Shown here piece by piece: positions 1 through 6,260 of a stretch of DNA of 6,433 bases (within the stretch, counting starts at the first letter, position 1; every line of letters begins with the position of its first letter). The translations under genes were made by a program, and so were the position numbers. Under the pieces are notes generated by a model. It was given only the letters and a program-made list of their open reading frames with translations, had not been told where the DNA came from and did not search any database. Source of the DNA: JAVBMO01 sp031552355 (GTDB lineage: Bacteria > Bacteroidota > Bacteroidia > Bacteroidales > P3); contig JAVBMO010000032.1 in the NCBI GenBank assembly GCA_031552355.1, positions 1-6,433 on the forward strand. The letters run 5' to 3'.

Positions 1-1
1 A

Positions 2-226
2 TCACCGCAAGATTATGGCTTTGTCATTCGTAAAAAAGACTTATATCCCGAAGTTCCCACCTATATTGTACAAGTGGATTCATCGATAAGCAATCTGCAC
101 GATTTTGCTTTGCAAAACAATTCTTCTTATAAAATGTTGAAGATGCTGAATCCGTGGTTGGTAGATACCAAATTGACCAACAAAGGGAAAAAAATATATG
201 AAATAGAATTACCGGTTAAAAACTGA
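2..226 (+). CDS. C-terminal fragment of a probable lytic murein transglycosylase
   Basis: The 5' end lies outside the window; 74 codons remain, open from the first base and ending at TGA 224-226. The visible tail contains a segment reading LHDFALQNNSSYKMLKMLNPW followed by a Lys/Thr-rich stretch and the end KKIYEIELPVKN. A final pattern of a long helix, an 'LNPWL' motif and a terminal 'K.Y.I.LP' strand resembles, from memory, the C-terminal tail of Bacteroidota SLT-domain lytic transglycosylases (MltD/Slt-like enzymes that cleave peptidoglycan glycan strands with formation of 1,6-anhydro-muramic acid). The catalytic SLT domain is not visible, so the family call is inference from the tail only. 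It might equally be another cell-wall protein with a LysM-like end. The gene converges on folA with 51 bp between the stop codons and no clear terminator hairpin in that gap. Confidence 0.5.
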   Translation, partial: SPQDYGFVIRKKDLYPEVPTYIVQVDSSISNLHDFALQNNSSYKMLKMLNPWLVDTKLTNKGKKIYEIELPVKN

Positions 227-277
227 ATCTATCAAAAATACATTCAAAATGAAAAAATCACAGAGGCGTTAAAGTAA

Positions 278-781
278 TTAAGAAAGTATTTTCTTGTACA
301 CATAAAACGCATATTCCAAACCGGATTTTTCGTCAAAAAAGGTTTCGGATTTTTGTTCAATTTTCCATTCGGATTTGTTGATTTCAGGGAAAAAAATATC
401 GGCTTCAAAATCTTTGTAAACATGCGTAATATAAAGTTTTTGAGCATACGGTAAAAATTGTTCGTAGATAGCGCCGCCGCCAATTACGAAATTTTCTTTT
501 TCGTTGTCGCAAAATTCAAAAACCTCGTCTATAGAATATGCCACTTCGCAACCTTGAAAATGAAATAACGGATCCTTCGTAATTACAATATTTTTTCGTT
601 TGGGAAGTGGTTTAAAAGGCAATGATTCAAAGGTCTTGCGTCCCATAATAACCGTATGTTCCGAAGTTATTCTTTTGAAATATTTCAAATCTTCGGAAAT
701 ATGCCATAAAAGGTCGTTGTCTTTGCCAATGGCATTGTTTTGTGCAATGGCAACAATGATTGAAATAGGTTTTGAGGTCAT
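278..781 (-). CDS. folA: Dihydrofolate reductase (folA), complete
   Basis: Encodes a 167-residue dihydrofolate reductase, which uses NADPH to reduce dihydrofolate to tetrahydrofolate in the cytoplasm and is the trimethoprim target. Visible family features are the N-terminal strand IIVAIAQNNAIGKDNDLLW (residues 8-26, including the Met20-like loop), the WHISEDLKYFK helix in which Asp31 matches the catalytic carboxylate (Asp27 of E. coli), the NADPH-binding GRKT (47-50), and the FVIGGGAIY glycine motif (98-106). The usual Leu-Pro before the catalytic helix is Ile-Ser here, a mild variation. Length is typical for a chromosomal enzyme. The ATG is 12 nt downstream of the thyA stop with no Shine-Dalgarno, as is common in this phylum, so the gene is almost certainly cotranscribed with thyA. 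ThyA oxidises methylene-THF to dihydrofolate and FolA recycles it. Confidence 0.97.
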   Translation of the reverse strand: MTSKPISIIVAIAQNNAIGKDNDLLWHISEDLKYFKRITSEHTVIMGRKTFESLPFKPLPKRKNIVITKDPLFHFQGCEVAYSIDEVFEFCDNEKENFVIGGGAIYEQFLPYAQKLYITHVYKDFEADIFFPEINKSEWKIEQKSETFFDEKSGLEYAFYVYKKILS

Positions 782-793
782 GGCAACAAAATT

Positions 794-1588
794 TTAAACG
801 GCAACAATTCCTTTAATATGCGGATGAGCATTGTAGTTTTCCAATTGGAAATCTTCAAAAACAAAATCGAAAACGGATTTCCGCTCAGGATTCAAATGCA
901 TGGTCGGCAAAGGGAACGGTTCACGTGTCAATTGCAGTTCAGCGCCTTCTATATGGTTGTTGTAAAGGTGGGCGTCGCCTAAAGTATGAATAAATTCGCC
1001 GGGTTGCAAGCCGCAAACCTGTGCAATCATCATGGTAAGCAATGCGTAGGACGCAATGTTAAAAGGAACTCCCAGAAAAATGTCGGCGCTGCGTTGGTAA
1101 AGCTGGCAAGACAATTTCCCATTAGCGACATAAAATTGAAATAAAATATGACATGGTGGGAGCGCCATTTTTTCCAATTCGCCTACATTCCAGGCACAGA
1201 CAAGCATTCGACGGGAATCGGGCGTATTTTTAATTTGGTCTATGACTTGAGAAATTTGATCAATTTGACGCCCTGAGGCATCGCTCCAAGAGCGCCATTG
1301 TTTGCCGTAAATAGGGCCTAAATCGCCATTTCCATCAGCCCACTCATCCCAAATGCTCACTTTGTTTTCATGCAAATATTTAACATTGGTTTCGCCTTTC
1401 AGAAACCAAAGCAATTCATGTATAATTGAACGAAGATGTAACTTTTTGGTTGTCAGCAGAGGAAATCCCTTGGAAAGGTCAAAACGCATCTGATAACCGA
1501 AAATGCTGCGAGTTCCGGTCCCCGTGCGGTCTTCCTTGGAAGCACCTTCGGTTAAAACCTTATTTAACAAATCTTTATATTGTTGCAT
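794..1588 (-). CDS. thyA: Thymidylate synthase ThyA, complete
   Basis: A 264-residue thymidylate synthase, the same length as the E. coli enzyme. It methylates dUMP to dTMP using 5,10-methylene-tetrahydrofolate, which is released as dihydrofolate. Key residues line up with E. coli numbering: Arg21 in KEDRTGTGT (phosphate contact), Arg126-Arg127 in DSRRM (contributed across the dimer), the nucleophile Cys146 in LPPCHILFQFYV, Arg166-Ser167 and Asp169 in YQRSADIFLG, and Asn177 in PFNIASYALL. The C-terminus ends in the usual hydrophobic -GIVAV. The chosen ATG gives the canonical N-terminus; the 5' leader has no Shine-Dalgarno. It is the first gene of a thyA-folA operon read on the minus strand, and it is divergent from sbcC. 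A TAnnTTTG element lies about 20 nt upstream of the ATG. Confidence 0.98.
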   Translation of the reverse strand: MQQYKDLLNKVLTEGASKEDRTGTGTRSIFGYQMRFDLSKGFPLLTTKKLHLRSIIHELLWFLKGETNVKYLHENKVSIWDEWADGNGDLGPIYGKQWRSWSDASGRQIDQISQVIDQIKNTPDSRRMLVCAWNVGELEKMALPPCHILFQFYVANGKLSCQLYQRSADIFLGVPFNIASYALLTMMIAQVCGLQPGEFIHTLGDAHLYNNHIEGAELQLTREPFPLPTMHLNPERKSVFDFVFEDFQLENYNAHPHIKGIVAV

Positions 1589-1607
1589 ATTGGAATAATC
1601 TTTCCTA

Positions 1608-1615
1608 CAAAGTTA
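1608..1615 (-). promoter_or_regulatory. Candidate -7 promoter element for thyA-folA
   Basis: Read on the minus strand, 1615-1608 is TAACTTTG, a perfect match to the Bacteroidota -7 consensus TAnnTTTG. It would start transcription near 1602 and give a leader of roughly 14 nt. No good TTG -33 element is found at the expected spacing, which lowers confidence. The call rests on the consensus match and its position in the divergent intergenic region. Confidence 0.45.
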
Positions 1616-1669
1616 GCAATAAAGATTGAGAATAGAGTGGGCTATCTTCACAAAATTCTTTACCTCTTG

Positions 1670-1700
1670 TTGCATATATTCAGCTTTTTGTCGAAATTTG
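1670..1700 (+). promoter_or_regulatory. Candidate promoter for sbcC
   Basis: TTG at 1670-1672 is followed after 20 nt by GAAATTTG at 1693-1700, which matches TAnnTTTG except for the first base. Spacing fits the Bacteroidota consensus, and initiation would be near 1707. If correct, transcription begins downstream of the ATG at 1626, which supports the shorter sbcC start at 1740. Confidence 0.35.
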
Positions 1701-1717
1701 TTGTTCGGTTTATCATT

Positions 1718-1739
1718 ATTCACAATTCATTATCATTGC
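1718..1739 (+). repeat. Degenerate heptamer run just before sbcC
   Basis: The 22 bases before the sbcC ATG read as loose 7-bp units of the type ATTCATT / ATCATTG. They resemble the heptamer arrays seen downstream at 5107, 5355, 5614 and 5772. It forms most of the probable untranslated leader. Similarity is by eye, and low complexity could explain part of it. Confidence 0.4.
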
Positions 1740-4700
1740 ATGCTTCCTGTTTCCCTAACCATCGAAGGACTTTATTCCTATAAAAAGCGTACCACCATAG
1801 ATTTTCAGTCGCTCAGCCAAGACCATTTATTTGGCATTTTCGGCGCAGTGGGAAGTGGTAAAAGTACTTTGCTGGAAGCTATTTTGTTTGCCATTTATGG
1901 TCAAGTGGAACGAATGAATCGCAACGACAAAGTTTCGGAAAATATGCTCAATTTGTCGAGCGATAAACTGTATGTGGAATATTCGTTCAGCGCTAAAAAT
2001 GAGATTTGGACAGCCGTTCGGCAATTGAAACGGTCCGGCCGCCAAAAGCAAAATATCGAAGTGGTAACGCCTGCCTTTTACAAAGGCCAAGGGAACGCAA
2101 TGATTCCGGTGGAAGAGCAGGAATTTTTGCAGGCAGTGGGGCTCAGTTACGAAAATTTCCGTAGGGTGGTTATTATTCCCCAAGGGAAATTCCAGGAATT
2201 TCTGCAATTGGGCGACAGTAAACGTTCTGAAATGATGATGGAACTTTTTCCTGAGTTGCAAAAGTTCGATTTATCGGAAAAAGCCGCTGTATTGCTGACG
2301 GAAACCGGACATAAAATAAAGGTAAAGGAAGAAACTTTATTGGCTTTGGGTGAGATTTCCGAAGAAAACATTGAACAGCTAAGTGTTTCCGTGAAGGAAA
2401 AGGAACAACAATTATTACAAGGAAAAGAGGTTGAAATCATTTTGAGTAGGCAGCTTCAGGAAATGCAGCAAATCAAAGATTTAAGCGAAAAACTAGAAAA
2501 AACGCGTAAAGATTTGCAAAATGTAGAACAGCAAACGAGCGAAATTTTAGCTTTGGAAGCAAAAGTGAATAAATATGAGCATTGCGTCAATGTTTTCAAA
2601 ACAGATTTGGTGTCGTTTGAAACGGCGGAAACGGATTTCCAAAAGCTTCATTCTTTACTAAAAAAGCAAGAGGACGATAGTTGTGTAATCAAGCAGAAAA
2701 TCAGCGATTCGGACAAACGGCTGCACCAATTAAAAGAACAGTATGAGCATCGTCAGGAATTGCAGGACAAAGCTCAGGATTTAGGCCATATTTGTTCTAT
2801 TTTTGAAGAAGAAACCAAACTTTCTGAAGCTCGAAACGAATCGAAAATCAAAGGAAATGAAATAGCAGAGAATGCTTTGAAAATAAATTCTTTAAAAGAA
2901 AATATCCAAAAGTTGTCGGAGGAAAATTCAGCGCTTAAAAATCAATTGCTAAACGAAGATGAAATCACGGTTTTGAGCAATTGGTTTTCCGTTCAAAAAC
3001 TGTTGGTGAAAGACAAATTCGAAAAGCTTCAAACTTTGTCTGTATGTGAAATTACCTGTAAAAATGCTTTGCAAAAAATTACTGATGCTTTGCAAAAAGT
3101 AGATTTCTTGCACCACTTGCCGGTGGATTTTCCTGAAATAGAAAAAATATTGAACTCGAAATTGCAAACTGTGGCAAAGGAAAAGCAGCAAACGGAAGAG
3201 CATTTGCAACATTTGCAACTGAAAGAAAAGTTGAGCGAATACAGTAAAGAACTAAAAGACAATCATGCATGCCCTTTGTGTGGTTCTCTGGAACATCCTA
3301 AAATTATACAATACGAGAGTGTAGCCAAAGAAATTTCCGCTTTACAGGCCAACAAAGAACAAAACCGGATTGAAGAACAGAAAATCAGAGATTTGCATAC
3401 AGGATTTTTAAAATTGGATAACGAGCGGCAGAAATCGGCAGAAAACCTTTTTTCTATTCAAAAACAAATTGAAAAAAGCCAAGCGGATTTAGAGGTTCAT
3501 CTCTCAAAATTTCCGCAACAAACGCAGTTTTCGCCCGATAATGAAACGACTTTTGTGAATGCACTTGAAAAAAACAGAATTCAAAAACAAGAAATTACCA
3601 AAAAGGAGAAAGAAAGAGCACTCTATGAGCAAAATCTGACCGAATTACTTGCGAAAACAGAAACACTTAAAGCCGAACATCAAAAGATAACAGAAGGCAT
3701 TTTGTTTGCCGAAGGCAGTGTCAGAACTATTTTGGGACAATTGAAACTTTTGACGATTGAAGAATGCCGGCAATATTCTTTGGACACTTTAAAACGGAAT
3801 GCAGAGCATTTGAGAAATCAACATAAAGAGATTGAACAGGCTTATGCAGACGAAAATAACCAGCGCCAGCAATGGGAACAAAACTTGTCGCATCTTGATG
3901 GTGGAATCCTGCAATTGAAGCAGCAAATGGCTGATAAAACGGCCTTTTTGCAAACGAAAGAAAAGGAAATTGCAACAAAATTGCAACAAACATCTTATTC
4001 GGATTTGAGAGAGATAAAAGAAATTCTTCTGCAAAATCTAGATATTCAGGAAATTCACAAGCAAATAAACAAACACAAGGAAACACTCCACGCCCTGAAG
4101 GAACTTTTCTTGCATTTGGAAAATCAATTGTCCGGCGCACAATTCGATGCCGAAAAATATGAGCAACTTCAAGCACAACACAAAAGTAAAAAAGAAGAGC
4201 AAAGTATTTTAAATCAAGAATTAGGGAAGCTTACACACAAATTATCGACTTTAAAAACCGATTTAGAAAGGCAAAAACTTTTGAAAAAGGAATTGCAACA
4301 ATTGCAAATCAGGCATGAGCATCTGCAAAAGTTCAAAAGTTTGTTCAGTGGAAATAAGTTTGTGAAATTTGTTTCGTCATTGTATTTGCAGGAAATGTGC
4401 AATGCCGCCAACAAACGGTTTATGAACATGAACCGCAACCGTTTGAGCTTGGAATTGAATGAAAATGCCAATTTTGTGATTCGCGATTTTATGAACGAAG
4501 GCAAAACCCGTAACGTAAAAACACTTTCAGGCGGACAAACCTTTCAGGCTGCATTGGCGCTGGCATTGGCCATGACAGACAACTTACATTTAGACGGCGA
4601 CAGTAAAAGCTTTTTCTTTTTGGACGAAGGATTTGGCTCTTTGGACAGCAAATCGTTGCAAACAGTTTTTGAAAGTTTACGCTTGTTGCGCTATGAAAAC

Positions 4701-4814
4701 CGCATTGTAGGCCTGATTTCCCATGTGGAAGATATGAAACGGGAAATCCCACGCTACCTGCAAATTACTAACACAGAAGAAAATGGTTCTGAAGTGGAAA
4801 TGGTGTTTAGTTAG
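1740..4814 (+). CDS. sbcC: SbcC/Rad50-type nuclease-complex ATPase, complete
   Basis: An SMC-like ATPase of 1024 residues that normally pairs with the SbcD (Mre11-type) nuclease to open DNA hairpins and process DNA ends. Domains in order: N-terminal ATPase half with Walker A GAVGSGKST (35-43) and Q-loop IIPQGKFQEFL (Gln148); a first coiled coil of about 180-505; zinc hook CPLC (Cys511, Cys514) close to the midpoint; a second coiled coil of about 520-860; and a C-terminal ATPase half with signature TLSGGQT (928-934), Walker B FFFLDE (Asp962, Glu963), D-loop GSLD (966-969) and H-loop His995. An in-frame ATG at 1626 would add 38 residues, but these are Cys/Phe-rich, unlike the family, and overlap the intergenic promoter region. 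Starting at 1740 gives MLPVSLTIEGLYSY, the normal SbcC N-terminus. No sbcD lies next to it, although the pair is usually adjacent. All motifs are intact, so the protein should be functional. Confidence 0.95.
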   Translation: MLPVSLTIEGLYSYKKRTTIDFQSLSQDHLFGIFGAVGSGKSTLLEAILFAIYGQVERMNRNDKVSENMLNLSSDKLYVEYSFSAKNEIWTAVRQLKRSGRQKQNIEVVTPAFYKGQGNAMIPVEEQEFLQAVGLSYENFRRVVIIPQGKFQEFLQLGDSKRSEMMMELFPELQKFDLSEKAAVLLTETGHKIKVKEETLLALGEISEENIEQLSVSVKEKEQQLLQGKEVEIILSRQLQEMQQIKDLSEKLEKTRKDLQNVEQQTSEILALEAKVNKYEHCVNVFKTDLVSFETAETDFQKLHSLLKKQEDDSCVIKQKISDSDKRLHQLKEQYEHRQELQDKAQDLGHICSIFEEETKLSEARNESKIKGNEIAENALKINSLKENIQKLSEENSALKNQLLNEDEITVLSNWFSVQKLLVKDKFEKLQTLSVCEITCKNALQKITDALQKVDFLHHLPVDFPEIEKILNSKLQTVAKEKQQTEEHLQHLQLKEKLSEYSKELKDNHACPLCGSLEHPKIIQYESVAKEISALQANKEQNRIEEQKIRDLHTGFLKLDNERQKSAENLFSIQKQIEKSQADLEVHLSKFPQQTQFSPDNETTFVNALEKNRIQKQEITKKEKERALYEQNLTELLAKTETLKAEHQKITEGILFAEGSVRTILGQLKLLTIEECRQYSLDTLKRNAEHLRNQHKEIEQAYADENNQRQQWEQNLSHLDGGILQLKQQMADKTAFLQTKEKEIATKLQQTSYSDLREIKEILLQNLDIQEIHKQINKHKETLHALKELFLHLENQLSGAQFDAEKYEQLQAQHKSKKEEQSILNQELGKLTHKLSTLKTDLERQKLLKKELQQLQIRHEHLQKFKSLFSGNKFVKFVSSLYLQEMCNAANKRFMNMNRNRLSLELNENANFVIRDFMNEGKTRNVKTLSGGQTFQAALALALAMTDNLHLDGDSKSFFFLDEGFGSLDSKSLQTVFESLRLLRYENRIVGLISHVEDMKREIPRYLQITNTEENGSEVEMVFS

Positions 4815-4828
4815 AGGCCTTGTATTCA

Positions 4829-4847
4829 AAAAATAGGTTGTATTTTT
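4829..4847 (+). terminator. Weak candidate terminator after sbcC
   Basis: AAAAATA (4829-4835) pairs with TATTTTT (4841-4847) around a GGTTG loop, 15 bp past the sbcC stop. The stem is entirely A/T, so it is a poor intrinsic terminator. No better hairpin was seen between the stop codon and the first repeat unit at 4911. Confidence 0.25.
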
Positions 4848-4910
4848 AAGTTAAATAACTGTTTGAATTTTATACTTAATTGATGATATTTTCCGTTGTT
4901 TAACTTTATA

Positions 4911-5210
4911 CAGAGAGAGCCATAGAGAAATTTTGAATTCAGAATTTTGAATTAAACAGCCGGAGAATACAGAGGTATTTTGCCGAAGGCAAAATTGAAT
5001 CCTGTAAATCGCTAAAATTTAGACAGGATTGACAGAGTTAACAAGCAAAGTAAAACCTGAAAATCCTGTCTATCTTGTCAGAGAAAGGTGTCGCGCAGCG
5101 ACAAACATTCATCATTCATATTTCATCACTCATCGTTAAATAAAGAAAATCCTGTCCATCCTGTCGAAAACGGAATGTCGCGCAGCGACAAACATTTTCA
5201 ATTTATTTGA
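4911..5210 (+). repeat. Composite intergenic repeat, copy A (300 bp)
   Basis: First and longest of three consecutive copies. Its first 120 bp (4911-5030) match copy B (5211-5330) at 111 of 120 positions without gaps. Ordered parts are: a CAGAGAG..CATAGAG start; a duplicated GAATTTTGAATT-like segment; hairpin AATAC/GTATT (4966-4979, loop AGAG); hairpin ATTTTGCC/GGCAAAAT (4977-4995, loop GAA) overlapping it; AATCCTGT (4998-5005) inverted as ACAGGATT (5023-5030); a CCTGTC tract; hairpin TGTCGC/GCGACA (5089-5103, loop GCA); a heptamer array; and then a second CCTGTC plus TGTCGC hairpin module (5176-5190, loop GCA). No coding potential. No terminal inverted repeats or target-site duplication were recognised, so mobility is unproven. 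Confidence 0.85.
5107..5134 (+). repeat. Heptamer array inside copy A
   Basis: Four 7-bp units in register: ATTCATC, ATTCATA, TTTCATC, ACTCATC. The array sits between two TGTCGC hairpin modules of repeat copy A. It belongs to the same loose family as the other TTCATTN arrays in the window. Confidence 0.6.
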
Positions 5211-5432
5211 CACAGAGAGCCACGGAGAAATTTTGAATCCAGAATTTTGAATTAAACAGCCGGAGAATACAGAGGTATTTTGCCAAAGGCAAAATTAAAT
5301 CCTGTCAATCGCTAAAGCTTAGACAGGATTAACATGTTTTTGGCTGTTCCATTCTTCATTGTTCATTGTTCATTAAAGAAGTCCTGTCAGAGAAAGGTGT
5401 CGCACAGCGACAAATATTTTCAATTGATTTGA
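5211..5432 (+). repeat. Composite intergenic repeat, copy B (222 bp)
   Basis: Second copy. It begins CACAGAGAGC and carries hairpin AATAC/GTATT at 5266-5279, ATTTTGCC/GGCAAAAT at 5277-5295 with loop AAA, the AATCCTGT/ACAGGATT inverted pair at 5298-5330, a heptamer array (5355-5374), and hairpin TGTCGC/GCGACA at 5398-5412 with loop ACA. It is shorter than copy A because only one CCTGTC/TGTCGC module is present and the heptamers precede it. A 57-bp block (5249-5305) is identical to 5466-5522 in copy C. Confidence 0.85.
5355..5374 (+). repeat. Heptamer array inside copy B
   Basis: TTCATTG, TTCATTG, TTCATT in perfect 7-bp register. This is the cleanest example of the heptamer family in the window. 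Confidence 0.7.
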
Positions 5433-5613
5433 CACAGAGTAACACGGAGGCAAATCTTAAATCAGGAATTAAACAGCCGGAGAATACAGAGGTATTTTGC
5501 CAAAGGCAAAATTAAATCCTGTAAATCAAAGTTTAGACAGGATTGACAGAATTAACAAGACAGTAATACCTGAACGTCCTGTCAGAAAAAAGTGTCGCAC
5601 AGCGGCAAACATT
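5433..5613 (+). repeat. Composite intergenic repeat, copy C (181 bp)
   Basis: Third copy. It begins CACAGAG with CACGGAG ten bases later, and has lost most of the GAATTTTGAATT segment. It keeps hairpin ATTTTGCC/GGCAAAAT (5494-5512, loop AAA), the AATCCTGT/ACAGGATT inverted pair (5515-5544), and hairpin TGTCGC/GCGGCA (5593-5607, loop ACA). In the last, a substitution in the right arm leaves a G-T wobble that would still pair in RNA. The segment from 5541 to about 5590 follows copy A rather than copy B. It ends where the long heptamer array begins. Confidence 0.82.
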
Positions 5614-5661
5614 TTCAATTCTCAACTTTCAATTTTCAATTAAATTGTTCATTATTCATTA
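5614..5661 (+). repeat. Heptamer array upstream of promoter
   Basis: Units in nearly perfect 7-bp phase: TTCAATT, CTCAACT, TTCAATT, TTCAATT, a 6-bp AAATTG, then TTCATTA twice. The array runs to within 9 bp of the TACTTTTG element, so it overlaps the -33 region of the candidate promoter. It may supply bendable or UP-element-like DNA, but that is inference. Confidence 0.65.
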
Positions 5662-5678
5662 AAAAAGTAGTACTTTTG
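5645..5678 (+). promoter_or_regulatory. Candidate Bacteroidota promoter before the CA repeat
   Basis: TACTTTTG at 5671-5678 is a perfect TAnnTTTG. TTG at 5645-5647 lies 23 nt upstream, slightly longer than the usual 19-21. Initiation would be near 5682-5685. The next transcribed features are the CA microsatellite and a strong terminator-like hairpin at 5937. No convincing gene follows directly, so this would drive either a short RNA or a long leader for the DUF6261 gene. Confidence 0.5.
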
Positions 5679-5730
5679 TTTCGTGTTAGTACCTCAATCG
5701 ACATATAATTTCCAATTGAATAACTTTTAC

Positions 5731-5748
5731 CGCAAAGAGCGCAAAGGG
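5731..5748 (+). repeat. CGCAAAG-type tandem nonamer pair
   Basis: Two 9-bp units, CGCAAAGAG and CGCAAAGGG, are followed by a degenerate CACAAAGG. Short CGCAAAG/CACAGAG tandem motifs are recurrent intergenic features in Bacteroidota and some other phyla; related CACAGAG/CACGGAG pairs start repeat copies B and C. Confidence 0.5.
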
Positions 5749-5771
5749 TTTTCACAAAGGCTGTTCAATTT

Positions 5772-5799
5772 TTCATTGTTCATTCTTAATTATTCATTA
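5772..5799 (+). repeat. Heptamer array upstream of the CA repeat
   Basis: Four units in register: TTCATTG, TTCATTC, TTAATTA, TTCATTA. The array lies between the candidate promoter and the microsatellite. Confidence 0.6.
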
Positions 5800-5826
5800 A
5801 ATAATTTGCTTTTCTCGCAAATTATT

Positions 5827-5892
<66 letters not shown>

Positions 5893-5936
5893 GCGCGCGT
5901 GCGTATAATTTAATAGTATATTTTCTTATATTTTCC

Positions 5937-5977
5937 AAAAAGCTTGTTCCTGTTTTGCGGGGGCAAGCTTTTTTATT
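5937..5977 (+). terminator. Strong intrinsic terminator or attenuator hairpin
   Basis: AAAAAGCTTG (5937-5946) is perfectly inverted as CAAGCTTTTT (5964-5973). As RNA, the stem can continue inward by six more pairs including three G-U (5947-5952 with 5958-5963), closing on a UUUUG loop. The right arm runs into TTTTTTATT. This is a typical rho-independent terminator for + strand transcription; on the minus strand the T-run is shorter. It stands about 255 nt after the candidate promoter and about 285 nt before the DUF6261 start, so it ends a short CA-repeat RNA or acts as an attenuator in the leader. Confidence 0.65.
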
Positions 5978-6012
5978 CCATTCCCTAAAAGCCTGTTTAC
6001 AAAAGGGCGGGA

Positions 6013-6190
6013 GGTTCCAAAAACCGGTCGTAATACTACGCGAGGGGTTCGGGAAACTCCGAATGTACCCTGTTGTGTTACGGGGTCGTTTCGGGAGGTT
6101 CCGAAAGGCTCCCGCACCCCTACAGCAAGGTTTCGGAAAACTCCGAAAGGCCGCTGTAGAGCTTCGGCTTATTTTCGGGAATGCCCGACA
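6013..6190 (+). repeat. 42-bp-period array of inverted repeats upstream of DUF6261 gene
   Basis: Four clear hairpins have TTC anchors at 6048, 6090, 6132 and 6174, exactly 42 bp apart, with a degenerate member 33 bp before the first (GGTT/AACC, 6013-6025). Stems are TTCGG/CCGAA (6048-6063), TTTCGG/CCGAAA (6089-6106), TTTCGG/CCGAAA (6131-6148) and TCGGG/CCCGA (6175-6188), with loops of 4-6 nt. The third clear unit is enclosed by outer arms CTACAGC (6120-6126) and GCTGTAG (6153-6159); the second by CGGG (6081-6084) and CCCG (6111-6114); the first by AGGG (6043-6046) and CCCT (6068-6071). Outer arms differ in sequence yet remain complementary. The + strand is open from 5955 to 6227 and would read as 14-residue repeats around FGKLR. 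That frame has only a TTG start within the terminator hairpin, or ATG 6063 inside the array, and the minus strand is also open with FGTSR repeats, so I favour a structured nucleic-acid element over a protein. Confidence 0.75.
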
Positions 6191-6260
6191 GTTTCCTCAA
6201 GATTTTCCGCATAGTTTGCCTGTTTAATCAACCTAATTATAAATCAAAAAAAATCATGCC

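Noticed and set aside
1626..1739. Longer sbcC start adding 38 residues
   Set aside because: The extension is Cys/Phe-rich and unlike SbcC N-termini, and it overlaps the thyA promoter region and the likely sbcC promoter. The codon at 1740 gives the canonical family N-terminus.
1827..4752. Several minus-strand open frames of 60-150 codons opposite sbcC
   Set aside because: They are antisense shadows of a conserved gene with low-complexity or Cys/Phe-rich translations and no family motif.
4911..5613. Insertion sequence or transposon
   Set aside because: No transposase frame, terminal inverted repeats or target-site duplication could be identified. Treated as a non-coding repeat family.
5926..6117. 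Minus-strand open frame across the hairpin array
   Set aside because: It mirrors the palindromic array, starts within it and ends in the terminator hairpin; no family resemblance.
5955..6227. Possible 90-residue protein with 14-residue repeats (FGKLR-type)
   Set aside because: The start would be a TTG inside the terminator hairpin. The repeat motif is explained by the 42-bp inverted repeats (42 is a multiple of 3), and the minus strand is open with a similar repeat. Kept only as an alternative reading of the array.
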